Shown: in pieces, positions 25,253 through 34,030 of the stretch
Position numbering within the stretch: the stretch's first letter is position 1
How the letters are laid out: each line of letters opens with the position of its first letter
NCBI GenBank assembly: GCA_036787895.1
Contig: DAIQOK010000006.1
Coordinates: forward strand, 62,001-126,000
Source: UBA7662 sp036787895
Lineage (GTDB): Bacteria > Bacteroidota > Bacteroidia > UBA7662
DNA length: 64,000 bases
Direction: 5' to 3'
Made by a program: the position numbers and the translations under genes
The notes under the pieces: generated by a model
Database searches by the model: none
Told to the model about the DNA's origin: nothing
The model's input: only the letters and a program-made list of their open reading frames with translations

Positions 25253-25371
25253 CCTTTTTAACTCGGAGAGACGGAGGGTCAAAGCGCCTCTGTGAAACTC
25301 CCTAGGTCTAATTTGGAATTTTGAACTCGCAATCCCGCATAGGCGGGATCCCGCTATCGCGTGCTTTTGAA
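25253..25371. repeat. Dispersed intergenic repeat, copy B, with palindromic GC core
   Basis: The first part parallels 21274-21358 (TTTTTAAC, GGAG, GTGAAACTCC, AATTTTGAACTCGCAA). The second part, 25331-25371, is a 41-nt block with CCCGCATAGGCGGG and its partner ATCCCGCTATCGCG; it matches 10567-10607 in reverse. The repeat ends exactly at the stop of the UPF0316 gene. Confidence 0.6.
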
Positions 25372-25962
25372 TTACTTACCGACGCGAACGCCGCCCAACC
25401 CAAAAACGCTTCGTTTGATCTTAGGCCGCGGTGAAAAAACCGTCTCACTCGAAAAACGCACATCTTCTATAGTGTAAAAGGCATTCGGATTGTAGTTTTT
25501 GACAATTTGCAGCACCGCCGGCAAATCACGACGTTGCACCAGAGCAAAAAGGATGTTTACATCTCCCTGTGAACCATGGGCATCTACACTCGTAACGCCA
25601 TAGCCGGCATCGCGCAGGTGTTTGAGGAGCTGATCGGCGGGTTTGGCAGTGATGATACGGATGACCAGGTTGCCGATGGCCAGGGCCTCTTCTATCCATA
25701 AGCCGATGTAGTTACCGACAGCAAAACCACCTGCCCAGGCAAGATAACTCGGCCAGTTGTTGGCGTATTTGAGGATCTGACTCATGGCCACTATCCAGAT
25801 GAGGACTTCAAAAAAGCCCAAAACAGGCGCTACCCGTTTCCAGCCTTTGGAGACAAAAACGATACGCAAAGTGCCTATGGTTACATCAGCCACACGAGAA
25901 AAAAAGATGACAATTGGAATGAGTACCCAGGCAACCAGCTCGGGATCGTAGCCTTCGAACAT
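25372..25962 (-). CDS. UPF0316 / DUF2179 membrane protein
   Basis: A 196-residue protein. ATG at 25962 (MFEGYDPELVAW) is chosen because the longer frame begins in non-conserved sequence. Three membrane helices (residues about 10-115) include FFSRVADVTIGTLRIVFVSKG, the UPF0316 signature, followed by a cytoplasmic DUF2179 domain ending in FYTIEDVRF. DUF2179 domains may bind small ligands. Function unknown. Divergent from pfkA. Confidence 0.85.
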   Translation of the reverse strand: MFEGYDPELVAWVLIPIVIFFSRVADVTIGTLRIVFVSKGWKRVAPVLGFFEVLIWIVAMSQILKYANNWPSYLAWAGGFAVGNYIGLWIEEALAIGNLVIRIITAKPADQLLKHLRDAGYGVTSVDAHGSQGDVNILFALVQRRDLPAVLQIVKNYNPNAFYTIEDVRFSSETVFSPRPKIKRSVFGLGGVRVGK

Positions 25963-26115
25963 TATAGGAATGATTTTGACCGAAAATTCGGAAAGAAAAG
26001 GGAGAGTCGGAGATGAACTCAATATTATTCTGCTTTTTTGTGTGCAACTTCTTGCTTTCCGGTTTGAAAGAATCATTCCGGCAGCCTACATTGTGCCTTT
26101 TAGTAAAAATAAAAT

Positions 26116-27099
26116 ATGTCGACTACGATCAATAAAATTGCAGTACTTACCTCCGGTGGTGACAGTCCGGGTATGAATGCCTGCATCCGGGCAGTAGTGC
26201 GCTCCGGTATTTATTACGGTTGTGAGATGTGGGGCGTCATTCGGGGGTATGATGGTTTGATACAGGATGAATTTGAAAAGATGGAATTACGCTCCGTCAG
26301 CAACATCATTCATCGGGGAGGCACCATCCTAAAATCGGCCCGAAGTGAAGCTTTCAGGACGGAGGAGGGCATGGAAATCGCCTTCCAAAACTTGAAAAAA
26401 CGTGGTATACAGGCACTCATTACCATAGGGGGGGATGGCACTTTTAAAGGAGCCCATTATTTCTCCAAAAAGTACGATATCGCTGTGATGGGTTTGCCGG
26501 GCACCATTGATAATGATCTTTACGGCACCGATTACACCATAGGTTATGATACGGCTACAAATACCGTCGTTGAATGCATCGATAAAATCCGCGACACAGC
26601 CGATGCCCACAGCCGTTTGTTTTTTGTGGAGGTCATGGGGCGTGATGCCGGGTTTATAGCTTTAAATGCTGGCATAGCTGCGGGTTGTGAAGATATTCTT
26701 ATACCCGAAACCACGACCAGCATCGATAAACTGGTAGAAACCCTGAAAAAAGGTAGAACCACCCAAAAAACATCGGGCATAGTGGTTGTGGCCGAAGGCG
26801 ATGAGGAAGGTGGTGCCCTTGAAGTTGCCCGTAAAGTGAAGGAACAATTTGATGGCTATGAGATGAAAGTCACTATACTCGGTCATATTCAGCGCGGCGG
26901 CAGTCCGAGTTGCTTCGACCGGGTGCTGGCCAGTCGGTTGGGTGTGGCAGCGGTCGAAGGTTTGCTCGAAGGTCAAAGCAAAATGATGGCAGGCATCATC
27001 AACAATAAAATTGTATATACCCCGCTAACCCAGGCCACCAAACAAAATCCCCAGCTCGATCCCGATCTGGAACGAATAGCACGTATAATTTCTATTTGA
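26116..27099 (+). CDS. pfkA: 6-phosphofructokinase
   Basis: A 327-residue glycolytic kinase (fructose 6-phosphate plus ATP to fructose 1,6-bisphosphate). Motifs: LTSGGDSPGMN (ATP site), TIGGDGTFKGA, the catalytic PGTIDND, EVMGRDAGFIAL and HIQRGGSPS. Glycine after GGD (GGDG) favours ATP rather than pyrophosphate as donor. Length is normal for a bacterial tetrameric PfkA. It is followed one base later by a sugar-kinase-like gene, so the two probably share a transcript. Confidence 0.95.
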   Translation: MSTTINKIAVLTSGGDSPGMNACIRAVVRSGIYYGCEMWGVIRGYDGLIQDEFEKMELRSVSNIIHRGGTILKSARSEAFRTEEGMEIAFQNLKKRGIQALITIGGDGTFKGAHYFSKKYDIAVMGLPGTIDNDLYGTDYTIGYDTATNTVVECIDKIRDTADAHSRLFFVEVMGRDAGFIALNAGIAAGCEDILIPETTTSIDKLVETLKKGRTTQKTSGIVVVAEGDEEGGALEVARKVKEQFDGYEMKVTILGHIQRGGSPSCFDRVLASRLGVAAVEGLLEGQSKMMAGIINNKIVYTPLTQATKQNPQLDPDLERIARIISI

Positions 27100-27100
27100 A

Positions 27101-27937
27101 ATGTTAGTAGTAGCTGATAGCGGGTCCACCAAAGCCGACTGGAAATTTGGCCCGGCCGAAGATAATGTCATTTCTACCAAAGGTTTTAATCCCTTTTTTC
27201 ACGACCGGGATTTTATACTTACCGAATTGCGAAAATCACCTTTGGCGGGCTTTAATGAACAGGTAACCGAACTCAATTTTTATGGTGCCGGTTGCTCAAG
27301 TACTGAGCGTAATTTGATCGTGCATGGGCCACTGACCGAGTTTTTTCCCAATGCCAAAGTGGTGGTCGACCATGACATACTGGGTGCCGCCATTGCCACC
27401 AACGGGGATAGCGAAGGTATCAGTTGTATCATAGGCACGGGCTCAAACTCCTGCTATTACAACGGTAACCAACTATTTCAAGTGGTACCGGCTTTGGGCT
27501 ATTTGCTTGGTGATGAGGCAAGCGGCAGTTATCTGGGTAAAAGGTTGTTGTCGGATTACCTATACAAACGTTTGCCGGAGCCGTTGCATTTGGCGTTGGA
27601 GAAGGATTTTCAGCTAACGAAAGAGATCATTTTTCAGCATAGCTACCAGGAACCTAATGTGAATGTATATCTCGCATCTTTCGCCCGCTTATTTTCTGCA
27701 CATAAAGAACTGCCCTATGTGCAAGAGGTGGTAGCGGCTGGTTTCCATCAGTTTTTGGACATCCACGTCATGCGATATCCGCGCATCCATGAAATTCCGG
27801 TCAACTTCGTAGGTTCAATCGCTTATTATTTCGAGCCTTTGCTGACGAAAGTTCTGGAAAGTAAAAAGCTCGTGAAAGGGCGCATTTTACGCAAACCCAT
27901 CCACGAGCTCTACCGGCATTTTGCCGAAAAGGGCTGA
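27101..27937 (+). CDS. N-acetylglucosamine kinase-like (BadF/BadG family) protein
   Basis: A 278-residue ASKHA-fold ATPase beginning MLVVADSGSTKADW, with phosphate-1 loop DSGSTKADW, GTGSNSC (phosphate 2) and LGYLLGDEASGS. In Bacteroidota these are usually annotated N-acetylglucosamine kinase and would phosphorylate amino sugars recycled from cell wall. It follows pfkA by one base. Its stop is one base from the convergent TlpA stop with no terminator between. Confidence 0.8.
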   Translation: MLVVADSGSTKADWKFGPAEDNVISTKGFNPFFHDRDFILTELRKSPLAGFNEQVTELNFYGAGCSSTERNLIVHGPLTEFFPNAKVVVDHDILGAAIATNGDSEGISCIIGTGSNSCYYNGNQLFQVVPALGYLLGDEASGSYLGKRLLSDYLYKRLPEPLHLALEKDFQLTKEIIFQHSYQEPNVNVYLASFARLFSAHKELPYVQEVVAAGFHQFLDIHVMRYPRIHEIPVNFVGSIAYYFEPLLTKVLESKKLVKGRILRKPIHELYRHFAEKG

Positions 27938-27938
27938 A

Positions 27939-28430
27939 CTACTTTTTGAGTAGGGCCGCAATTTTATCTTCCATCACATATTCATCGCCCTCCACATAAC
28001 TGTTGTGACGGTAAACAACAATGCCGTTTTGGTCGACCAACATGGAAAAGGGCACGGTTTGGAAATTCATAGATCGTTTCATATCCTCATTCGGATCGAG
28101 CAACACTTCAAAAGGCCAATTGACACCATTTACATAGGCCTTCACTTTGGCAGTATTGCGGGCGTCATCGATAGAAATAGCCAGAACTTGAACATCGTAT
28201 TTTTTCTGCCATTCGTCGTAGAGTTCGGCGTAGTTCGACAGTTCCTTTTTGCAAGGCGAACACCAGGTAGCCCAAAAGCTGATTACGGTTATTTTGCCTT
28301 TTCCGGTAATATCGCGAACGCTGATAGCTTCACCGGCCAGGTTTTTCAGTTTAACATCGGGTACGCCTTCCGATTGAGCGAAAACCATACTGCTAAAGCA
28401 AAGTAAGGCAAGGAAAAGTAAATTTTTCAT
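27939..28430 (-). CDS. TlpA-like thioredoxin
   Basis: A 163-residue periplasmic thiol-disulfide protein. ATG at 28430 starts a signal peptide ending MVFAQ. The redox motif is WC57-S-P-C60 in SFWATWCSPCKKE, followed by the TlpA insert and the cis-Pro block QTVPFSMLVDQNG. It probably reduces or remodels disulfides in exported proteins. It is divergent from the DUF6029/Omp28 operon, whose Omp28 members also carry CxxC motifs, so they may be partners. Confidence 0.9.
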   Translation of the reverse strand: MKNLLFLALLCFSSMVFAQSEGVPDVKLKNLAGEAISVRDITGKGKITVISFWATWCSPCKKELSNYAELYDEWQKKYDVQVLAISIDDARNTAKVKAYVNGVNWPFEVLLDPNEDMKRSMNFQTVPFSMLVDQNGIVVYRHNSYVEGDEYVMEDKIAALLKK

Positions 28431-28519
28431 GCAGATAAAAGTAAGGAGTTGAACGTTCGCTTGCGTCATCAAGCAGATATTATGCCTAAATTACCGACCA
28501 TTTTGTTACCATACTTCCT

Positions 28520-30112
28520 ATGTACAAGTTTTTCACGGCGGTGGCCATGGCATTATGTTTTTGTGCCATAAGTCGCCAAACCGTCGCACAAGGCACACTC
28601 ACCGGCGATTTGGAATTGTATCAGAACTTCTTTTTTCTCGATTCCAATATTTTATCGCAGCCTATTCCGCCACAATACTACCAACAGCTGAGTTCAACCG
28701 ATGCCTGGCTAAACCTGAATTATCGTATGAAAGATCTTACCATAGGGGTGAGGTTCGATATGTTTCTGAATTCGGGTCTGCGTACACCCGGAGCGGTGCA
28801 GAACAACCAGGGGATTGGCTTCTGGTTTGCCCGGAAAAAAATTGAGAAGCTCGAATTGACCATAGGTTACTTCTATGATCAGTTTGGCAGTGGTGCGATT
28901 TTCCGAGCCTATGAGGGTCGCGGACAAAATCTCGATTATGCCATACGAGGAATGCATGCCAAATATGAGCTGAATCAGAACTGGACCATGAAAGCATTCG
29001 TAGGTCGTCAGAAATTCCTTTTCGACACCTATGCGAGCGTGATGAAAGGTGCCAATCTGGAAGGGACTGTGGCTATATCGGAAGATGTTTTGCTGCGGCC
29101 GGGTTTAGGCGTGGTGAACCGAACCCTCGACAACAATAGTATGGCCTTGGTGGTTGGGCAAATTGAAAACCAAGCTGTTGGAACCCGTTTTGTGCCTAAA
29201 TACAACGCTTTTGCTTACAGTGCTTACAATACGCTCGATTACCAAGGTTTTTCCTGGTTTGTTGAACTGGCTGCCAAATCAACAGAGGCGGTATTTAATC
29301 GAGAAGGAGATCGTTTAGTGGATAAACCGGGCTCGTTTGTATTGAGCAGCTTGAGTTATAGCCGACCCGGCGTTGGAGCCACCTTACAATACAAACGCAC
29401 GGAATTTTTCGAATTTCGAACCTCACCACTAGAGTCATTAAACGATGGTCTGGTGAATTTTATACCACCTTCGGCACGTATGAATACTTATCGCCTCACC
29501 TCCCGTTATGCACCGGCCACCCAGCTGATTGGAGAACAAGGTTTGCAGGGAGATGTGGTTGTGAGCATTGCCAAAAAACACAATTTGCAAATTAACGTTT
29601 CGGATGTCAAAACGCTGGAAGGGGCACGTTTGTACCAGGAGTTTTACAGCGAGCTGAAACTGAAAGTCAATACCAAGTTCACGGCCATAGCCGGATTACA
29701 ACGCTTGATTTACAACCAGGAAATATTTGAAAACAAACCCGGTAAACCGCTGGTGCGCACCTGGACACCTTTCGCAGAATTTGTTTACAAGCTGAACCGT
29801 AAAAATTCACTGCGTGCCGAAGTGTCGCATATGCAAACCAAGCAGGACCTGGGTTCGTGGTGGTGGGCCTTACTCGAATACAATATTGCCCCTAAATATT
29901 CCTTTTCTATCATGGATATGTGGAACTACGGCAATCCCGACCCTGCTAAACGAATCCATTATTATACCGTTTTCGGTGCAGTAAATCACCAGAAATTGCG
30001 TTTTACCGGTGGTTATGTGCGTCAGGTGGAAGGTGTTATCTGCACCGGTGGCGTATGTAGGATAGAACCTGCTTTTAATGGTGTGCGACTTTCCTTAACT
30101 TCGACTTTTTAA
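28520..30112 (+). CDS. DUF6029 outer-membrane-like protein
   Basis: A 530-residue exported protein; the signal peptide ends near QTVAQ. The mature chain is a series of alternating amphipathic strands (for example GVRFDMFLNSGLRTP, KLELTIGYFYDQFGSG) and ends with an aromatic residue (LSLTSTF), all typical of an outer-membrane beta barrel. It matches the DUF6029 family seen next to Omp28 and TlpA genes in Bacteroidota. First gene of a five-gene run; the next begins two bases after its stop. Function unknown. Confidence 0.8.
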   Translation: MYKFFTAVAMALCFCAISRQTVAQGTLTGDLELYQNFFFLDSNILSQPIPPQYYQQLSSTDAWLNLNYRMKDLTIGVRFDMFLNSGLRTPGAVQNNQGIGFWFARKKIEKLELTIGYFYDQFGSGAIFRAYEGRGQNLDYAIRGMHAKYELNQNWTMKAFVGRQKFLFDTYASVMKGANLEGTVAISEDVLLRPGLGVVNRTLDNNSMALVVGQIENQAVGTRFVPKYNAFAYSAYNTLDYQGFSWFVELAAKSTEAVFNREGDRLVDKPGSFVLSSLSYSRPGVGATLQYKRTEFFEFRTSPLESLNDGLVNFIPPSARMNTYRLTSRYAPATQLIGEQGLQGDVVVSIAKKHNLQINVSDVKTLEGARLYQEFYSELKLKVNTKFTAIAGLQRLIYNQEIFENKPGKPLVRTWTPFAEFVYKLNRKNSLRAEVSHMQTKQDLGSWWWALLEYNIAPKYSFSIMDMWNYGNPDPAKRIHYYTVFGAVNHQKLRFTGGYVRQVEGVICTGGVCRIEPAFNGVRLSLTSTF

Positions 30113-30114
30113 TT

Positions 30115-30972
30115 ATGATTATGAATAGGCTTTTCTTTTTACTCCTGGCAACCGTACTGGTACAGTCCTGTAAGGAAGTAGGGCCTACCGTTGACATTGA
30201 CGGCACATCAAGTTTACTTGGCGATACCACTTTTGTTGAGTCAAACATTGCTACACCACAAGATCGGGTAGTATTGCTGGAAGAATTTACCGGTGTTCGA
30301 TGTGTAAACTGCCCGAGGGCACACAATACCATTAAACTGATACAGGCTGCACATCCCGGACGGGTGCTGGCTGTAGGCATACATACCGGCATTTTTGCTC
30401 AACCTTATGCCGGCCGACCAGATTTTCAAATACCCGAAGGAAATGCCATCGAACAGGCTTTAAACGGTGCCCAGGGTTATCCTTCCGGTGCAGTTGATCG
30501 TAAACAGTTTAGCGGTGAAAGCAGAATTATAATAAGCGACAGCAAATGGGCAAATTATGTAAATGACCAATTGACCATCCCTACGCCGGTAAATATTAAT
30601 CTGGCCAAAGTGTATAATGCCACTACCCGCCAACTCGAACTTTCAGCGACCATGCGGTTCACAGCTGCTTATGCTAACAATCTTTATTTTTCAGCCTACT
30701 TGATTGAAGATAATATTGTGGATCATCAGCTTACGCCTACTGGGGTTGATACTGCCTACAACCACACCCATGTACTCAGAAAGTTACTGACCCCGCTATC
30801 CGGTCAACAGTTAAATGCGCCTTCATTTACAGCAGGCCGGGTAGTTGTTCAACGGTACAGCCTACCCATAGATGCTGCTTTTAATGTTTCCAATCTTAAA
30901 GTAATCGCCTTTGTGCATAACAATGGCACCGACAAGTCCGTCTTACACGCGGCTTACAGTTTAGTTGAATGA
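30115..30972 (+). CDS. Omp28-family lipoprotein with CxxC
   Basis: A 285-residue lipoprotein (lipobox LVQSC). The thioredoxin-like Omp28 core begins VLLEEFTGVRCVNCPRAHN, with C63-V-N-C66 in place for redox or metal binding, then GYPSGAVDRK. The C-terminal half is a beta sandwich with HNHVLR-like text (YNHTHVLRKLL). Located in the periplasm or outer membrane. Two starts (30115 and 30121) are possible. Overlaps the next gene by four bases. Confidence 0.82.
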   Translation: MIMNRLFFLLLATVLVQSCKEVGPTVDIDGTSSLLGDTTFVESNIATPQDRVVLLEEFTGVRCVNCPRAHNTIKLIQAAHPGRVLAVGIHTGIFAQPYAGRPDFQIPEGNAIEQALNGAQGYPSGAVDRKQFSGESRIIISDSKWANYVNDQLTIPTPVNINLAKVYNATTRQLELSATMRFTAAYANNLYFSAYLIEDNIVDHQLTPTGVDTAYNHTHVLRKLLTPLSGQQLNAPSFTAGRVVVQRYSLPIDAAFNVSNLKVIAFVHNNGTDKSVLHAAYSLVE

Positions 30973-32216
30973 GTTTAATTCCTGAGTACATTCCTGTCCT
31001 TATTGTAGGGGCAGGCCCCGCTGGTGCAACAACATCTTTGTTCTTAACGAAATCAGGCATTAATCACCTGGTTATTGATAAAGCCAGTTTTCCGCGAGAT
31101 AAAATTTGTGGCGACGCCTTAAGTGGCAAAGTGGTGAGTTTGTTTGCCGATTTGGGCTTGAATTATCTCGATGAGATTGAAGCCAATACAGCTGAATTTT
31201 TGCCATGTCTGGGAATTTCATTTGTTGCTCCGAATGGGAAATGTTTGTCTGTTCCCTTTCGCACTAAAGTTGCCGGCCGTGAAACAGCTGCCGGTTTTAT
31301 TTCCAAGCGGATAAATTTTGACCGTTTTTTGGTGGATCATTTGGAGCCAACGCGTTTGATTCAACAATGTGAGTTGCTTAGTTTTGAACGCAAAGCCGAT
31401 GGTATTCATGCCTTGGTAAAATATGCCGGTGAGACTTATCCCATACGCACCGAAATTATAGTCGGTGCCGAAGGCGACCGCAGTCTGGTAGCCAAACAAT
31501 TGGCGGGTTTTGTAAAATCCAAAAATCATTACAGTGCCGCCGTGCGGGCCTATTATAGTGGTGTTACGCCCGGTCCTGATGAAAGGCACATTGAATTATT
31601 GTTTCTGAAAGAAGCTTTACCGGGTTATTTGTGGGTTTTTCCTTTGCCTAACGGTCAGTGGAACGTTGGTGTGGGCATGCTCAGCGCAAAAGTGAGTAAA
31701 CGGAGAGTCAATCTCAAAAAGCTCATGGAAGAATTATTACAAACCCATCCACTACTAAAAGACCGATTTGCCCAAGCTCGGCTGGAATCGCCGGTACAAG
31801 GTTGGGGTTTGCCTTTGGGTAGCCAATGTTGGCCATTGTCGGGTGATAGGTTTTTGCTGACCGGCGACGCTGGCTCCATGATAGATCCTTTCACCGGGGA
31901 AGGTATTGGCAATGCGATGTATAGCGGGAAGTTGGCAGCAGAAGCCATCAAAAATGCACTCGAAGCACGTGATTTCAGCGCGAAGCAGTTAAAAAATTAT
32001 GAAATTAAGGTCTATGCAGCTCTGGGCGAAGAGCTCCAGATTGGTACGACTTTGCTTAAACTCACCAATTACCCGTGGATGTTTAACTTTGTAGTGGGTA
32101 AAGCTTTAAAAAATAGCACCTTAAGGGAAACCATAACTTGTATGTTTGAAGATATCAATTTGCGGGATAAGATGCGGAACCCGATGTTTTATTTGCGTCT
32201 GCTCATCAATAAGTAA
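30969..32216 (+). CDS. Geranylgeranyl reductase-family FAD oxidoreductase
   Basis: A 415-residue flavoprotein. FAD motifs: VLIVGAGPAGATTSLFL near residue 10, DKICGDALSGKV, and GDAGSMIDPFTGEGIGNAM near 300. This is the GGR family, which reduces isoprenoid double bonds in lipids or quinones; close relatives also act as other FAD monooxygenases. It has no signal peptide, so it is cytoplasmic even though the neighbours are exported. It overlaps the upstream Omp28 gene and sits two bases before a second, so co-expression is sure but the shared job is unclear. Confidence 0.85.
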   Translation: MSLIPEYIPVLIVGAGPAGATTSLFLTKSGINHLVIDKASFPRDKICGDALSGKVVSLFADLGLNYLDEIEANTAEFLPCLGISFVAPNGKCLSVPFRTKVAGRETAAGFISKRINFDRFLVDHLEPTRLIQQCELLSFERKADGIHALVKYAGETYPIRTEIIVGAEGDRSLVAKQLAGFVKSKNHYSAAVRAYYSGVTPGPDERHIELLFLKEALPGYLWVFPLPNGQWNVGVGMLSAKVSKRRVNLKKLMEELLQTHPLLKDRFAQARLESPVQGWGLPLGSQCWPLSGDRFLLTGDAGSMIDPFTGEGIGNAMYSGKLAAEAIKNALEARDFSAKQLKNYEIKVYAALGEELQIGTTLLKLTNYPWMFNFVVGKALKNSTLRETITCMFEDINLRDKMRNPMFYLRLLINK

Positions 32217-32218
32217 GC

Positions 32219-33007
32219 ATGAAAAAGTCCCTTTTTCTCCTTCTTGTTACCTTTATTTTTCTCAGCTGTAATCGGGAAAAGGTCACTTTGTTTGATTATC
32301 CGCCCTATCAAACCGACAAAAAAGCGCTGGGAGTTTTTTTGACAGCTACCTGGAGTGAGCGTTCAGGCGATACCGGCATGCCCAGCTTTTATGCCATGGT
32401 GGATTCGTTTGGGAATCGTATGATACCCATGGCTGCTCATGCCGCTACTGTTGGAGACGCTTTTTATTCACTTGCGGCCTCTCAGTTCTACAGCATGTAC
32501 AATGCCGAAGAATTACCAAGTCTTGGGGTCAATGCCGTTGGGTTTCCACTGGCCCAAATCGATGATTTTCAAGAAGAAGTAATACGACAAACCACCGAAT
32601 TGGCAGGCAGTGATCTAGTGCCAGCCCAGCCTTCAGCTGTTTTAGCCTGTGCAAAACAAATCAAAGGCCGAACTTTTCAAGCCAAAGCCCGGGTAAGGAT
32701 TGAAAAAGTGGTGACCAATGCCACATTACAACTGGCTATTTATATTACAGAAAATCAAGTGCTTGGTTATCAGGAAGGAATTGGCGCATCTATTTTCCAC
32801 CAATATGTTTTGCGTGGCGCTGCTACGGCAGGGCCCTGGGGAGTACTTTGGAAAAGCGGTAATTTTGCCGTTGGTGAGACCTTCGAGCAAGAAGTTACCT
32901 ACCAGGTAACCGAGGATATGGACTCCAATCAACTTAATGTCATCGCCGTACTTTATCGTATGGAAGATGGGTATCCGGTTGAAGTTTTAAATTGCAACAA
33001 GCTCTAA
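32219..33007 (+). CDS. Omp28-like lipoprotein lacking CxxC
   Basis: A 262-residue lipoprotein (lipobox FLSC). The order of blocks follows its neighbours: thioredoxin-like region, then YITENQV and YVLRGAAT, close to the Omp28 C-terminal sandwich. Where the others have FTGVRCxxC, it reads FLTATWSERSGDTG, with no Cys. It is probably a non-redox paralog. Assignment rests on layout and context, so it is moderate. Confidence 0.65.
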   Translation: MKKSLFLLLVTFIFLSCNREKVTLFDYPPYQTDKKALGVFLTATWSERSGDTGMPSFYAMVDSFGNRMIPMAAHAATVGDAFYSLAASQFYSMYNAEELPSLGVNAVGFPLAQIDDFQEEVIRQTTELAGSDLVPAQPSAVLACAKQIKGRTFQAKARVRIEKVVTNATLQLAIYITENQVLGYQEGIGASIFHQYVLRGAATAGPWGVLWKSGNFAVGETFEQEVTYQVTEDMDSNQLNVIAVLYRMEDGYPVEVLNCNKL

Positions 33008-33049
33008 GTCAATATTTTTTATATATTAGTGGACCAAACCTCTTAAACT

Positions 33050-33916
33050 ATGAAAAAAATATTGATGCTACTCGCGGCCGTGATTCTTGTAGGCTATGCT
33101 TGTACAAAAGATGCAGCTGTAATCCCAACTAATCCCGGTGGTGAAGGCCCGTTTTTAGCCTCCACTTCGCCAACCAACAAAAATGCCGTGCTTGAAGACT
33201 TTACCGGTGTTCGCTGTCAGTATTGTCCCGATGGCCACGACCGCGCTAAAGCTCTCGAAACCGCTAACCCAGGCCGGGTTGTCGTAATTGCTGTGAATTC
33301 TGGTCAATATGCCACACCTGCCAGCGGATGGCCGAATTTCACCTCCGATTTTGGTGATGCTATTCGTATGCAAACCAATCTTACCGGCTATCCGGCCGGT
33401 ACAGTTAACCGTCGAGTATTCTCTGGTTTGAGCCAGTCGCCGGGCGGAACTGCCATGGGCCGTGGCAACTGGTCGAATGCCGCCTCTCAGGTATTGACAG
33501 AAGTTTCTCCGGTGAATATTGGTGCTTCTTCAACTTATGACGCCGCAACTCGGAAAGTAACTGTCAAAGTCGATCTCTATTATACTGCCGACGAAAGTGT
33601 TGCCAACTACGTGAATGTTGCTTTCCTGGAAAGCGGTCAAGTAGGCAAACAGTCGAACACCACCGGCACCGTGAACGAGTATGTACACAACAACATACTG
33701 CGTCATATGCTCACCGGACAGTGGGGTGAAGCCATTGAAACTACCAAGTCTAAAACTGGTACCAAAATCACCAAAACCTATACCTATACCGTTCCCACCA
33801 ACTACCACGACAACGCCGCAACCGACATCAACAAATGTGATATTGCTGTATTTGTGACCCGTGGTGCCGGCGGTACAGGCGAAATCCTGACCGGTATCAA
33901 GCTGAAAGCCAAATAA
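33050..33916 (+). CDS. Omp28-family lipoprotein with CxxC
   Basis: A 288-residue lipoprotein (signal MKKILMLLAAVILVGYAC). Omp28 core AVLEDFTGVRCQYCPDGHDRA with C56-Q-Y-C59, then TGYPAGTVNRR and a beta-sandwich with VHNNILRHML. Clear paralog of the gene at 30115. It ends the operon with a terminator at 33938-33970. Omp28 was first described as an outer-membrane protein of Porphyromonas; a surface adhesin or thiol-active role has been suggested for the family, but none is shown here. Confidence 0.85.
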   Translation: MKKILMLLAAVILVGYACTKDAAVIPTNPGGEGPFLASTSPTNKNAVLEDFTGVRCQYCPDGHDRAKALETANPGRVVVIAVNSGQYATPASGWPNFTSDFGDAIRMQTNLTGYPAGTVNRRVFSGLSQSPGGTAMGRGNWSNAASQVLTEVSPVNIGASSTYDAATRKVTVKVDLYYTADESVANYVNVAFLESGQVGKQSNTTGTVNEYVHNNILRHMLTGQWGEAIETTKSKTGTKITKTYTYTVPTNYHDNAATDINKCDIAVFVTRGAGGTGEILTGIKLKAK

Positions 33917-33937
33917 TTTCAACAACGATTTTTGTAG

Positions 33938-33970
33938 CCCTGCTTTTCTATGGAAAGGCAGGGTTTTTTT
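33938..33970 (+). terminator. Terminator of the DUF6029/Omp28 operon
   Basis: CCCTGCTTTTC, loop TATG and GAAAGGCAGGG with a T run at 33964-33970. Confidence 0.88.
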
Positions 33971-34030
33971 GTTGAAATCCTGCGAATAAACCGTGGTGCG
34001 AAACCCTTAGCTTAGCAAAAAAGGAAAGTA

